A DNA stretch of 64,000 nt from an uncultured Clostridia bacterium (GTDB lineage Bacteria > Bacillota > Clostridia > Christensenellales > Borkfalkiaceae), in contig CALVWQ010000005.1 of the NCBI GenBank assembly GCA_944367535.1, forward strand, positions 1-64,000, in the 5' to 3' direction. Both the position numbers and the translations under genes were made by a program. Below are positions 52,352 through 60,863 of the stretch, piece after piece. The notes beneath the pieces are model-generated. The model was given only the letters and a program-made list of their open reading frames with translations. It did no database searches and was not told the origin of the DNA. Position 1 is the stretch's first letter. Each line of letters opens with the position of its first letter.

Positions 52352-52416
52352 CGCAGCCGCGCCGAAGGCGCGGGGGAAAGCGAAAGCTTTCGTTTTGCAG
52401 AATGCAAAACTCTGCG
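52352..52416. other. Compact four-way hairpin element (possible structured RNA or repetitive palindrome)
   Basis: Closing stem CGCAG/CTGCG (52352-52356 with 52412-52416) encloses three perfect hairpins almost without spacers: CCGCGCC-GAA-GGCGCGG (52357-52373), GAAAGC-GAAA-GCTTTC (52376-52391, a GNRA loop) and GTTTTGCA-GAA-TGCAAAAC (52392-52410). Stem lengths are 5, 7, 6 and 8 bp with no mismatch in 65 nt. It can fold on either strand. It is not a tRNA: no T-loop, D-loop or CCA features. Flanks contain no support for a known RNA family. Confidence 0.55.
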
Positions 52417-52487
52417 TTCATTATACCATATTCCGGCATATTCAGCAATAGGAACTTGAAATAAATTCAAAGAAGTTTTAATTTCTT

Positions 52488-53039
52488 TCACTTTTTTCTA
52501 TCGCCTATAATTTTATTTTCGTCCAGCCCAAGCGATTTCAGCCACATTTCCTTTTCCGTCTGAATCACGGAATACATCACCTTATCGCTCTCGCAACAAT
52601 CCAACAAAAAATTGTAATTTTTCTATTTTGTTCTGATTTTATCTTCCGGATCGTCAACCTGTATTTTCGGTCGGCAGTAATCGTTATACGAAGTCAGAAA
52701 AACTTTCCAACTGTATGCCGCAAGATTCTGCTTTGCCGCTCGTTTGCAGTATCTACGCCAACAAAGCCTGATTGACGAACATTGCTTAACCATCTGAAAC
52801 TCTTCCCATTTAAAGTCAGGGATTAGATAACCTTTATCTTTTTTTACACGTTCGGGAAATAGTAAAATTCGAAGCTCTTCCTCGCTCATTCTTTGAATAT
52901 CAGCAAATATAGTTTCGATTTTATTAAACCTATTTAAGACTTCCCACACAACAGTTCGAGAGCAACCGCAAAGCGTTGCAATTTGGCTATTATTGTTGCC
53001 TTTTTGATAGTATTCGATAATTAACTTATATTTTACCAT
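52488..53039 (-). pseudogene. Second IstA-like orphan HTH gene, split by an in-frame TAG
   Basis: Residues 1-138 run from MVKYKLIIEYYQKGNNNSQI, HTH LCGCSRTVVWEVLNR, LLFPERVKKDKGYLIPDF, to the CWRRYCKRA and AAYSWKVFLTSYNDY blocks, equivalent to the IstA N-terminal region and to the protein at 4577. TAG at 52623 interrupts, but the same frame continues 43 codons (KNYNFLLDCCESDKVMYSVI, QTEKEMWLKSLGLDENKIIG) to a TGA at 52488. That extension aligns with the tail of the 4577 protein (W-x-K-x-x-x-L-D-x-x-K-I). So the ancestral protein was about 183 residues and this copy carries one nonsense codon. Function unknown. Confidence 0.6.
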
Positions 53040-53160
53040 AAAAACACTCCTTTTTATCGCCCTCTTTTACCTATATTCGTAGATACGGGAAAGTGTTCAT
53101 TTTTATTGGCCACCCCCGATTTTGAGGTCATTTTTTTGGTTTTTGCGAGACTTGGAGGAG

Positions 53161-53202
53161 ACAAAAAACAGCCACTCTTTCACAAGAATGGCTGTTTTTT
53201 GT
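53161..53202 (-). terminator. Strong terminator of ppdK
   Basis: Perfect 14-bp inverted repeat ACAAAAAACAGCCA / TGGCTGTTTTTTGT with a 14-nt loop, 43 bp past the ppdK stop. Works in both orientations. Confidence 0.85.
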
Positions 53203-53244
53203 CTGTTTTATTGTAAATTATACCTTTTTAACCCTGTTTTTGGC

Positions 53245-55893
53245 TTATTTTGTCGCCCTCGGATTACGGATATTAGCCTGAGCGGCGGCGAGGCGAGCAA
53301 TCGGAACTCTGAAAGGAGAACAGGACACATAATCGAGACCTATTTCGTTACAGAACTCTATACTCGAAGGGTCTCCGCCATGTTCGCCGCAAATTCCGCA
53401 ATGCAGGTCTTTTCTGACCGAATGACCGAGCTCCACCGCCATCTTCATAAGTTTACCGACTCCGACGGTATCGAGTCTTGCAAACGGGTCGGATTCATAA
53501 ATTTTTGCGCCGTAATATGAAGGCAGGAACTTACTCGCGTCGTCACGCGAAAATCCGAAAGTCATCTGCGTGAGGTCATTTGTTCCGAAACAGAAGAAAT
53601 CCGCTTCTTTCGCTATTTCGTCGGCAGTAAGCGCCGCCCTAGGTATTTCAATCATGGTACCCACTTCGTATTTAAGATCTATTCCCGCTTCTTTGATTAC
53701 TTTATCGGCGGTTTCAACCACTGTCTTTTTACAGAACGCGAGTTCCTTTATCTCCCCGACGAGCGGAATCATTATTTCGGGAACGACATTCCAATCGGGA
53801 TGACGTTTTTTAACCGCTATCGCCGCTTTTATGACCGCTCTGGTCTGCATTACCGCGATTTCGGGATAAGTTACCGTAAGACGGCAACCGCGGTGTCCCA
53901 TCATCGGGTTAAATTCGTGCAGAGATTCGCAGAGGAGTTTAATTTCGGAAGTAGTCTTGCCCTTTGCCTCGGCAAGCGCCTCGATATCCGAATTTATCGT
54001 AGGAACGAATTCGTGAAGCGGCGGATCAAGGAATCTTATCGTAACGGGCTGACCTTTCAAAGCCTCCATGAGTCCCTCGAAGTCTGCCTGCTGCATAGGT
54101 TCAATCTTATCGAGAGCCGCGACTCTTTCTTCTTCGGTTTCGGAACAAATCATTTCGCGGAATTTATCTATACGTCCCGCGCCGAAGAACATGTGTTCGG
54201 TACGGCAAAGACCTATACCCTGCGCCCCGAGATTTGCCGCTCTTTCAGCGTCCTCGGGCGTATCCGCATTAGCACGGACGCCGAGTTTCTTATATTTATC
54301 AGAGAGAGCCATGATTCTGCCGAAATATCCGCTGTTGGGGTCTACGGGTACGGTCTTTATCACCGTATCGTAAATTTTACCGGTGGAGCCGTCGAGCGAA
54401 AGTCCGTCGCCCTCTTTAAAAATCTTTCCGCCGAGTTCGAAATATTTTTCTTCCTCGTGCATCTTTATGTCTCCGCAGCCCGAAACGCAGCACGTTCCCA
54501 TACCGCGTGCGACGACCGCCGCGTGAGAAGTCTGTCCGCCACGCACGGTAAGTATGCCTTGCGCGTATTTCATGCCCTCTATATCCTCGGGCGAAGTTTC
54601 GAGACGTACAAGAATAACTTTCTTGCCGGCCTTGCCTTCAATTACGGCATCTTCGGGAGTAAACACTATGGTTCCCGCAGCCGCACCGGGAGAAGCCGCT
54701 ATACCTTTGCCGACAACGTTTTCCTTATCCGCCTTTTTAAGCGCGGCCGTGTCGAAAGTGGGATGCAGGAGCATGTCGAGCGTCTTTGCGTCTATCTGTA
54801 AAAGCGCTTCTTCTTCACTTATCATTCCTTCGTCAATGAGGTCGCAAGCAATACGAATAGCCGCCGCAGCGGTACGTTTGCCGTTTCTCGTCTGCAACAT
54901 GTAGAGTTTGCCTTTTTCTATGGTGAACTCCATATCCTGCATGTCTCTGTAATGGTCTTCGAGCGTCTTGCATATTCCGAGGAACTGCTTATATACGTCG
55001 GGAAGAACTTCCGCCATCTGCGATATGGGCATAGGCGTGCGGACGCCCGCGACGACGTCCTCGCCCTGCGCGTTCATAAGGAATTCTCCCATGAGTCCCT
55101 TTTCGCCGGTAGCGGGATTACGCGTGAATGCCACGCCCGTACCGCAGTCGTTGCCCATGTTGCCGAACGCCATCATCTGAACGTTGACAGCGGTGCCCCA
55201 ACTGTACGGAATATCGTGGTCCATTCTGTAAATATTGGCGCGGGGGTTGTCCCACGAACGGAAAACCGCCTTTATTGCCTCGAAAAGCTGTTCTTTGGGG
55301 TCGCTCGGGAAATCCTTGCCGAGCGCGTCTTTATATTTTGCTTTAAATTGGTTTGCCAGATTTTTAAGGTCTTCCGCCGTCAGGTCTACGTCGTAGACGA
55401 CGCCCTTTTCCTCTTTCAGTTTGTCTATAAGCGTCTCGAACTCTTTCTTTGAAACCTCCATAACGACGTCGGAGAACATCTGAATAAATCTTCTGTAACA
55501 GTCCCACGCCCATCTGGGATTGCCAGACTTCGCCGCGAGAACCTCCACGACTTCTTCGTTAAGTCCGAGATTCAGTATGGTATCCATCATGCCCGGCATA
55601 CTCGCCCTCGCGCCCGAACGCACCGATACGAGTAAGGGATTTTCCTTGTCGCCGAATTTTTTACCCGCTATCTTTTCAAGTTTTTCGACGTTGGCCATTA
55701 TTTCCGCCCTGATTTGGTCGTTAATCTGTCTGCCGTCCTCGTAATACTTGGTGCACGCCTCGGTGGAAATGGTAAAGCCCTGCGGAACGGGAAGACCTAT
55801 ATTGGTCATTTCCGCAAGGTTCGCGCCCTTGCCGCCGAGTATCTCGCGCATATTGGCATTGCCCTCGCTGAATAAGTAAACGTACTTCTTCAT
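53245..55893 (-). CDS. ppdK: Pyruvate, phosphate dikinase
   Basis: 882 residues, normal for the family. N-terminal ATP-grasp: GGKGANLAEMTNIGLPVPQG and SVRSGARASMPGMMDTILNL; central phosphohistidine domain with GGQTSHAAVVARGMGTCCVS (catalytic His); C-terminal PEP/pyruvate barrel with RTEHMFFG, MGHRGCRL, FGTNDLTQMTFGFSRDD and CGICGEHGGDP with the catalytic Cys. It interconverts pyruvate + ATP + Pi and PEP + AMP + PPi. In anaerobic Clostridia it often works in glycolysis using PPi. Single gene with its own promoter and terminator. Start: GGAGGACAATAAATG. Confidence 0.97.
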   Translation of the reverse strand: MKKYVYLFSEGNANMREILGGKGANLAEMTNIGLPVPQGFTISTEACTKYYEDGRQINDQIRAEIMANVEKLEKIAGKKFGDKENPLLVSVRSGARASMPGMMDTILNLGLNEEVVEVLAAKSGNPRWAWDCYRRFIQMFSDVVMEVSKKEFETLIDKLKEEKGVVYDVDLTAEDLKNLANQFKAKYKDALGKDFPSDPKEQLFEAIKAVFRSWDNPRANIYRMDHDIPYSWGTAVNVQMMAFGNMGNDCGTGVAFTRNPATGEKGLMGEFLMNAQGEDVVAGVRTPMPISQMAEVLPDVYKQFLGICKTLEDHYRDMQDMEFTIEKGKLYMLQTRNGKRTAAAAIRIACDLIDEGMISEEEALLQIDAKTLDMLLHPTFDTAALKKADKENVVGKGIAASPGAAAGTIVFTPEDAVIEGKAGKKVILVRLETSPEDIEGMKYAQGILTVRGGQTSHAAVVARGMGTCCVSGCGDIKMHEEEKYFELGGKIFKEGDGLSLDGSTGKIYDTVIKTVPVDPNSGYFGRIMALSDKYKKLGVRANADTPEDAERAANLGAQGIGLCRTEHMFFGAGRIDKFREMICSETEEERVAALDKIEPMQQADFEGLMEALKGQPVTIRFLDPPLHEFVPTINSDIEALAEAKGKTTSEIKLLCESLHEFNPMMGHRGCRLTVTYPEIAVMQTRAVIKAAIAVKKRHPDWNVVPEIMIPLVGEIKELAFCKKTVVETADKVIKEAGIDLKYEVGTMIEIPRAALTADEIAKEADFFCFGTNDLTQMTFGFSRDDASKFLPSYYGAKIYESDPFARLDTVGVGKLMKMAVELGHSVRKDLHCGICGEHGGDPSSIEFCNEIGLDYVSCSPFRVPIARLAAAQANIRNPRATK

Positions 55894-55963
55894 TTATTGT
55901 CCTCCAAAAATTTATATAAAGTAAGAATTTATGCTTTCGCGCCCGCGCCGTGCGGGCTATACT

Positions 55964-55992
55964 ATTTTACACTAAAATTATTTTTTTTTCAA
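55964..55992 (-). promoter_or_regulatory. ppdK promoter
   Basis: Minus strand TTGAAA (55987-55992), 17-bp A/T-rich spacer, TAAAAT (55964-55969); leader about 65 nt. Confidence 0.65.
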
Positions 55993-56135
55993 CAAATATG
56001 GGCGGATATTTTGATATTTTATATCCGTTTTATGTAAAATAAAGGTAAATTTAATTTTTTATATTCCGCGTTTACCGCTCGGAATTTATGGATATAAATT
56101 TAAATCATATAAACACTTAAAACAAAAAAATACTT

Positions 56136-56852
56136 TTATTCCCAAATTTTTATCAGTTCTTTAAGAGATTTTATATTTTCTTCTGCTTTTACGGAAATAT
56201 AGAAATCTAAAAGTTTCAGCGGCTTTAAGGCGTTTTCTCCATCGGGCGGCTCTCCACCGTCGGCTTTTTTAAGATAAAGAAATGTCGAAAGATTTATCTC
56301 TCTTCCCTCGCCGTTAAAGCATTTTTCACATATAAACGTGCCGCGCGCGTAATCGAAAAACACTCGGTTTATAAAGCGACTGCCGCACTCCGCACAATCG
56401 CCGAATCCCAGCCCGTATCCAGAAAGTTTCAATGCAGAAAGCAAAAAACATGCTAAAATTCCGCCCGGGTCCAATTTACCGTAAGAAATACTTTTTAGCG
56501 AATTAAGCAAAAGCACAAACATTTCGGAAGAAATAATACCCTCTTTGACGAATTTTCTGACAAATTCCAACATGGCGCCCGCAGCAAAGAATCTTCTTAT
56601 GTCCTCGCGCACCGTATAAAAACTGTCGATAAGGCTCGCCCCCGTAACCGTGCGCATACCGCCTTTCGATGCGAACACATATTCGGCAAAACAAAAAGGC
56701 TCGGATGCGAATTTCAATTTCGCGCCGGCCTTTTTTACCCCCTTGATTTTTGCGGAAACTACCCCCTGTTCAAGTGTAAAAATGCTGAGTATTTTGTCAT
56801 TTTCCCCGTAGTTCGTGCCGCCGAGGACTATTCCGCTTGTTTTTTCTTCCAT
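56136..56852 (-). CDS. recO: DNA repair protein RecO
   Basis: 238 residues. N-terminal OB fold with EEKTSGIVLGGTNYGENDKI and LSIFTLEQGVVSAKIKGVKK; helical middle; zinc-finger pair CAECGS ... CEKC, as in most RecO. Loads RecA on SSB-coated DNA with RecF/RecR. Placement after era with a yqzL-like gene between is the classic Firmicutes order. No clear terminator follows; the next 240 bp to ppdK are A/T-rich and contain the ppdK promoter. Confidence 0.93.
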   Translation of the reverse strand: MEEKTSGIVLGGTNYGENDKILSIFTLEQGVVSAKIKGVKKAGAKLKFASEPFCFAEYVFASKGGMRTVTGASLIDSFYTVREDIRRFFAAGAMLEFVRKFVKEGIISSEMFVLLLNSLKSISYGKLDPGGILACFLLSALKLSGYGLGFGDCAECGSRFINRVFFDYARGTFICEKCFNGEGREINLSTFLYLKKADGGEPPDGENALKPLKLLDFYISVKAEENIKSLKELIKIWE

Positions 56853-56908
56853 TCCGAAAAGTGTTTCCCGCGTTTTGATTTTATGTTGTCCGCAAATTTA
56901 TTTGCGGT

Positions 56909-57025
56909 TTATTTTTCTATGAGTTTCTTGTATAAAAGATAATACGATACTTTGCCCGTTTTTTCAAAAAGCTCCCAAGCCGAATCGGCAGGCTTTCTGA
57001 AATCGAATCCGTCGTTTCTTCCCAT
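56909..57025 (-). CDS. yqzL: YqzL-like small protein
   Basis: 38 residues from ATG 57025 with AAGGGGGAG 5 nt upstream: starts MGRNDGFDFRKPADSAWELF, ends KTGKVSYYLLYKKLIEK. The W-x-x-F-x-x-T-G-x-x-x-x-Y-L-L pattern matches YqzL-like proteins that lie between era and recO in Bacillota. Role unknown. Position supports the call strongly. Confidence 0.75.
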   Translation of the reverse strand: MGRNDGFDFRKPADSAWELFEKTGKVSYYLLYKKLIEK

Positions 57026-57073
57026 ACGCTCCCCCTTTACGACAGTATGGGAAAATAAAAATTTTTTATGCGT

Positions 57074-57958
57074 TCAGTCCTCGATGCCGTAACCGTTCTC
57101 CCGCAAAAGATACGGCCGCGAGCGCCAATCCTCTTTGACTTTCACGTATGTAGTGAGAAAAACTTTTTTCCCGAGAAATTTTTCCATATCCTGCCGCGCA
57201 TACGACGCGGTTTCCTTTATCGCCGCTCCCTGTTTGCCTATAAGTATAGATTTATGATTACTCTTTTCGCATATTATGTCGATACTTATGTCGTAAACTT
57301 CGCCGTCTTTACGCAGTGCAAAATTATTGACTATAACCGCAACGCCGTGCGGCACTTCTTTTTCAAACTTCAAAAGAATTTTTTCGCGCATGATTTCGGC
57401 TATCATAAATTTTTCGGAACGGTCGGAAATAATATCCTCCTCAAATAGTTTGTCGCCCTCGGGAAGCAGGTTTTCGATGACTTTAAGAAGTTCTTTTATG
57501 TTCTTTCTCTTTCTTGCCGATACGGGGACGACTTCCGCGCCGAGTTCCGACAAGTCTTTGAGTTCGGAAACGAGAAGGCTTCGGGGCATTATATCGATTT
57601 TGGTAAGCACAATCAATGCGGGGATTTTCTTTGAGAGAAATTTTGCCGCGAGAGCCTTGTCCGTTTCGCCCAGCCCGTCATGAGCGTCTATGACGAACAT
57701 GATGAGGTCGACGTCATCCGCACTTTCCTCGGCGGTTTTCTGCATATATGAATTGAGAAGGTTGTCTGCCTTATATAGCCCCGGCGTATCGACGAAAGCC
57801 GCCTGCATTGTCGGCGTGGTGAGTACGCCCGTTATTCTGTCCCGAGTGGTCTGAGGCTTTGGCGAGACTATCGCGACTTTCTCGCCGACAAGCACGTTGA
57901 CGAGGGTGGATTTACCCGCATTTGCTCTGCCTATAACGGCAACGTATCCGCTTTTCAT
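57074..57958 (-). CDS. era: GTPase Era
   Basis: 294 residues. G1 GRANAGKSTLVNVL, G2 region SPKPQTTRDRITGV, G3 DTPG, G4 TKID, then C-terminal KH domain with HKSILIGKQGAAIKE and VKVKEDWRSR. Era binds the 3' end of 16S rRNA and assists 30S assembly. Its ATG overlaps the ybeY stop (ATGA), so the two ribosome-maturation genes are coupled. Confidence 0.97.
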   Translation of the reverse strand: MKSGYVAVIGRANAGKSTLVNVLVGEKVAIVSPKPQTTRDRITGVLTTPTMQAAFVDTPGLYKADNLLNSYMQKTAEESADDVDLIMFVIDAHDGLGETDKALAAKFLSKKIPALIVLTKIDIMPRSLLVSELKDLSELGAEVVPVSARKRKNIKELLKVIENLLPEGDKLFEEDIISDRSEKFMIAEIMREKILLKFEKEVPHGVAVIVNNFALRKDGEVYDISIDIICEKSNHKSILIGKQGAAIKETASYARQDMEKFLGKKVFLTTYVKVKEDWRSRPYLLRENGYGIED

Positions 57959-58422
57959 TCTTCCATTCCGAGAAGGCTTACTATCGCCTTCTCTTTTTCC
58001 CGCATTTCTTTTTTATCCTCGTCGGTCATGTGGTCGTAACCGAAAAGATGCAAGAGCCCGTGTATGATAAGATAATCTCTTTCACGTTCTTCGCTGTGCC
58101 CGAGTTCTTTCGCCTGTTCGCGAATCTTATCCTCACAAAGTACTATCGAGCCGATAAAAATATATCTTCCTTCCAGTTCTGTAACACAGCGCTCGGGATC
58201 TATAATCTCGCCGCGTACCCCTTCTAAACTCGGAAAAGACAGCACGTCGGTAACGCTGTCCACTCCGCGCTCTTTCTTGTTGAGAATATGAATTCCCTCT
58301 TCCGTCTCGAACACGAGTTCGGCTTTAAAACGCGCTTTCTGACCGAGAACCGTGTATACTGCCTTGGCGAGTTTTTTCAGTTTCAATTTTTTTTGCAGAC
58401 TCTCTATTACGAGTTTACCCAT
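57955..58422 (-). CDS. ybeY: Endoribonuclease YbeY
   Basis: 155 residues, family size. Zinc-binding HGLLHLFGYDH (H-x3-H-x5-H) near the C-terminus and the preceding EDKIREQAKELGHSEERE helix. Acts in 16S rRNA 3' maturation and ribosome quality control. Its start overlaps the stop of the HD-domain gene and its stop overlaps era, i.e. a tightly packed operon. Confidence 0.95.
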   Translation of the reverse strand: MGKLVIESLQKKLKLKKLAKAVYTVLGQKARFKAELVFETEEGIHILNKKERGVDSVTDVLSFPSLEGVRGEIIDPERCVTELEGRYIFIGSIVLCEDKIREQAKELGHSEERERDYLIIHGLLHLFGYDHMTDEDKKEMREKEKAIVSLLGMEE

Positions 58423-59915
58423 CAGTTTTTTTCCTTTTGTTCGTCTTTTACGTCTTCCGCACCCTCGAAACTAATCTTGGGATATTCTATACGGCTGTGA
58501 TATACGCCCGTCAGGCTGTTCACGACCGTGTTTATTATGATGTTAAGTTCTTTCAAAGTTATTTCGCACTCGTCGAACTGTCCCCACGCCATTCTGTCGC
58601 CGACTATCTTCTTGACGACCTTGTAAACGTTTTCGCGCGAGCGGTCCGAAAGGGCGCGCGCAGCCGCCTCGCACCCGTCGGCTATCATTATAATCGCGGC
58701 GATTTTGGTCTGCGGCTTGGGACCGGGATAACAGTATTGAGAAATAGGCACTTCTCCATCCGTAAACTTCTGCGCCTTACCGTAAAAATAAAGTATGGGC
58801 AATGTACCGTGATGCTGCGCACATACGTCCGCTATAATCTGCGGCAGGCGGTTTTTCATGACAAGTTGATAACCGTCCGTCGCGTGCGCCTTTATTATAT
58901 TTGCGGAAAGTTCGGGTGTCAAATCGTCGTGCGGATTGGTGCCATCGGCTTGATTTTCTTTGAAAAACTCGGGTCGGCGCAATTTTCCTATGTCGTGATA
59001 ATACGCGCACGTTCTCGCCAAAAGCGCATCCTCCTCTATGGCCGTAGCGCAAGCCTCAGCTATGTTAGAAACCACTATCGCGTGATTGAACGTGCCGGGA
59101 GCCTGCGATATAAGTTTTCTTATGAACTTGGATTTATGGTCGGTAAGTTCCGCGTATTTAAAAAACGACGCTTTCTTAAAAAGTGCCTCGAAAACGGGCA
59201 GAAGCGCCGTAAAAAGAAGCGCGGCGAGCGGTCCTGACAGCGCGGAACAGACGAGAGATATCAGCAGGCTGTCCCCCGACCCCAAATCTACCATGGGAAG
59301 CGCGACGCATACCGCCGCAGGCAGAGAAATAACAAAACTCAGCAAAAGCAGTCTTAATCTCGAATATACGTCTTTAAGAAAATATATCGCTATCGCACCC
59401 GAAGATATGCCCATCGCGAAGAAAAGCACCGCCGAATAATCCGAAAAGGCGACGTTCGCGCCCGAAAACGAATCGAACAGAAATAAAATTATACAGAAAA
59501 TAAAGTTTAAAAAAACTGCCGTGCGAGTATTTGTGAGGAACAGCACAAGAAGTGCCGCAAGCGACAGCGGACGAAGATAAATATTTACGTATTTACCGCA
59601 CGCATAACATACTACTACCGCTATTTCCAGTATCAGAAACAGCATCTCGGAATTTGCCGCGCCCCTTAAAAAATTCCTGTCCTCAAAATAAAAATATATA
59701 AAAGTTACCACCACGAAGAGGACGAGAAGCATAAGAAAATTAGTAAAGGTATTGGGATTGGCAAAATAGTTCTTAAAACCGTCAGCCCCGTAATTTATTC
59801 TTATTATCCCCAAAAAAAGCATGGCGAGAAGAATAATATTTACAACATAAACGACAGAAACGGAAATTATGTCGTGTTTGCTCCATGAAAGCAATTTGAG
59901 AGATTTTTTTTCCAT
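58422..59915 (-). CDS. pgpH: HD-domain membrane phosphodiesterase (PgpH/YqfF-like), short form
   Basis: 497 residues. First span IISVSVVYVVNIILLAMLFL, then further spans from TNFLMLLVLFVVVTFIYFYF to about 260, then a cytosolic HD domain: FNHAIVVSNIAEACATAI, ARTCAYYHDIGKLRRPEFF, AQHHGTLPILYFYGKA. PgpH proteins hydrolyse c-di-AMP. Typical members are about 700 residues with a large extracellular 7TMR-HDED domain between the first two spans; here that ectodomain is absent (only about 20 residues lie there). phoH, which normally precedes this gene, is also missing. Catalytic half looks intact. Confidence 0.9.
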   Translation of the reverse strand: MEKKSLKLLSWSKHDIISVSVVYVVNIILLAMLFLGIIRINYGADGFKNYFANPNTFTNFLMLLVLFVVVTFIYFYFEDRNFLRGAANSEMLFLILEIAVVVCYACGKYVNIYLRPLSLAALLVLFLTNTRTAVFLNFIFCIILFLFDSFSGANVAFSDYSAVLFFAMGISSGAIAIYFLKDVYSRLRLLLLSFVISLPAAVCVALPMVDLGSGDSLLISLVCSALSGPLAALLFTALLPVFEALFKKASFFKYAELTDHKSKFIRKLISQAPGTFNHAIVVSNIAEACATAIEEDALLARTCAYYHDIGKLRRPEFFKENQADGTNPHDDLTPELSANIIKAHATDGYQLVMKNRLPQIIADVCAQHHGTLPILYFYGKAQKFTDGEVPISQYCYPGPKPQTKIAAIIMIADGCEAAARALSDRSRENVYKVVKKIVGDRMAWGQFDECEITLKELNIIINTVVNSLTGVYHSRIEYPKISFEGAEDVKDEQKEKN

Positions 59916-59933
59916 AAGTAAAAATCCTTTTGT

Positions 59934-60863
59934 TCAGCCGGCGAACAGCACCCTCGAAAAAACGAGCGTAACCGTGTAAACGAACCTGCCCTCTTCGCAG
60001 GTCTTTTCCACATGCGCCTCGGCGTCCTTTTCCCCCGTCTGTTCTTCCGCAAAAATTATGGCAAGCGATTCTTCGCCGTCGTTATCCGAAACGTATGTAA
60101 AAATCTGTTCCGCGCTCACCGTAACATACGCTATAACGCCGACGTTTACGGGCACGTCCTTTACGACGACCGTACCGTCGACAAGCACATCTCCCGCCGC
60201 CACCCGATCTCCCTCTTTGACGAGAGCCGTGCCGCGGTATATTTTTATATCGGTCACCGTCCCCGCAACGTCGGAGACAAGGCGTTCACTGTTACCTGAA
60301 AGTACCTTACCGCCCTCTTCGGACAGCGCGGATTCGATAACGAGAATATTGCCCGAGCGCTGACACTCGACGAAAGAAAGTCGCGGATTGTCGGCAAGAA
60401 GCCCGTCAGATAGCGACGTCAAGTCTATATCTGAAAATCGGGAAAACTGCGTAACGCCCTTTTCTTTAAGGTAATTTTCCATTTCCCGCTTTAAAACGCT
60501 TCCGCTTCCCGAGAAGGAAAAGGAAAAGATAAAGTCGCACGAAAAGAATGCGAGAACGAGAAAAAGCGCCGCCCCGACAAGCAATCCTAAATTTCTGAAA
60601 AAAAACAGTACGGGATACGCTTTGCCGCCGTCTTTGATTTTTCTTATATCAGTATAGCACAATTCTTTCGCAATTGCAAAAAAATTTCGGTTCTGTGCGA
60701 AATTAACGGTAACGGTATGGGTTTTTTCGCCCGTTTTACGCACGTCGTATACCGTTATGCCGCGGTTTTTCAAGGCGTTCAGCAGCGCGCCGAAATTAAG
60801 ACCTTTTATTTCATAGGTTGAATAAAGGTCTAAATTCTTGAAATCGTGTCGATTTTTCCGCAC
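59934..60863 (-). CDS. yqfD: Sporulation protein YqfD, short form
   Basis: 309 residues from a GTG at 60863, giving KNLDLYSTYEIKGLNFGALL as the family-like N-terminus; it overlaps yqfC by 34 bp and GGGGGACC lies upstream. The frame is open further back but that part is antiparallel to nothing real and lies inside yqfC. One membrane span (LGLLVGAALFLVLAFFSCDF) then the extracytoplasmic part with VECQRSGNILVIESALSEE and GTVTDIKIYRGTALVKEGD. YqfD is needed in sporulation (SigE regulon). About 90 residues shorter than usual, mainly at the C-terminus. No ATG is available, so the start is uncertain. Confidence 0.85.
   Translation of the reverse strand: MRKNRHDFKNLDLYSTYEIKGLNFGALLNALKNRGITVYDVRKTGEKTHTVTVNFAQNRNFFAIAKELCYTDIRKIKDGGKAYPVLFFFRNLGLLVGAALFLVLAFFSCDFIFSFSFSGSGSVLKREMENYLKEKGVTQFSRFSDIDLTSLSDGLLADNPRLSFVECQRSGNILVIESALSEEGGKVLSGNSERLVSDVAGTVTDIKIYRGTALVKEGDRVAAGDVLVDGTVVVKDVPVNVGVIAYVTVSAEQIFTYVSDNDGEESLAIIFAEEQTGEKDAEAHVEKTCEEGRFVYTVTLVFSRVLFAG

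Noticed and set aside
52352..52416. Cloverleaf-like fold taken for a tRNA
   Set aside because: No T-loop (GTTCRA), D-loop or acceptor stem of 7 bp; loops are 3-4 nt.
914..53039. Genome-wide recoding of TGA or TAG
   Set aside because: RloA ends in TGA overlapping the next start, permeases and ybeY use TGA overlaps, and conserved housekeeping genes have no internal TGA or TAG.
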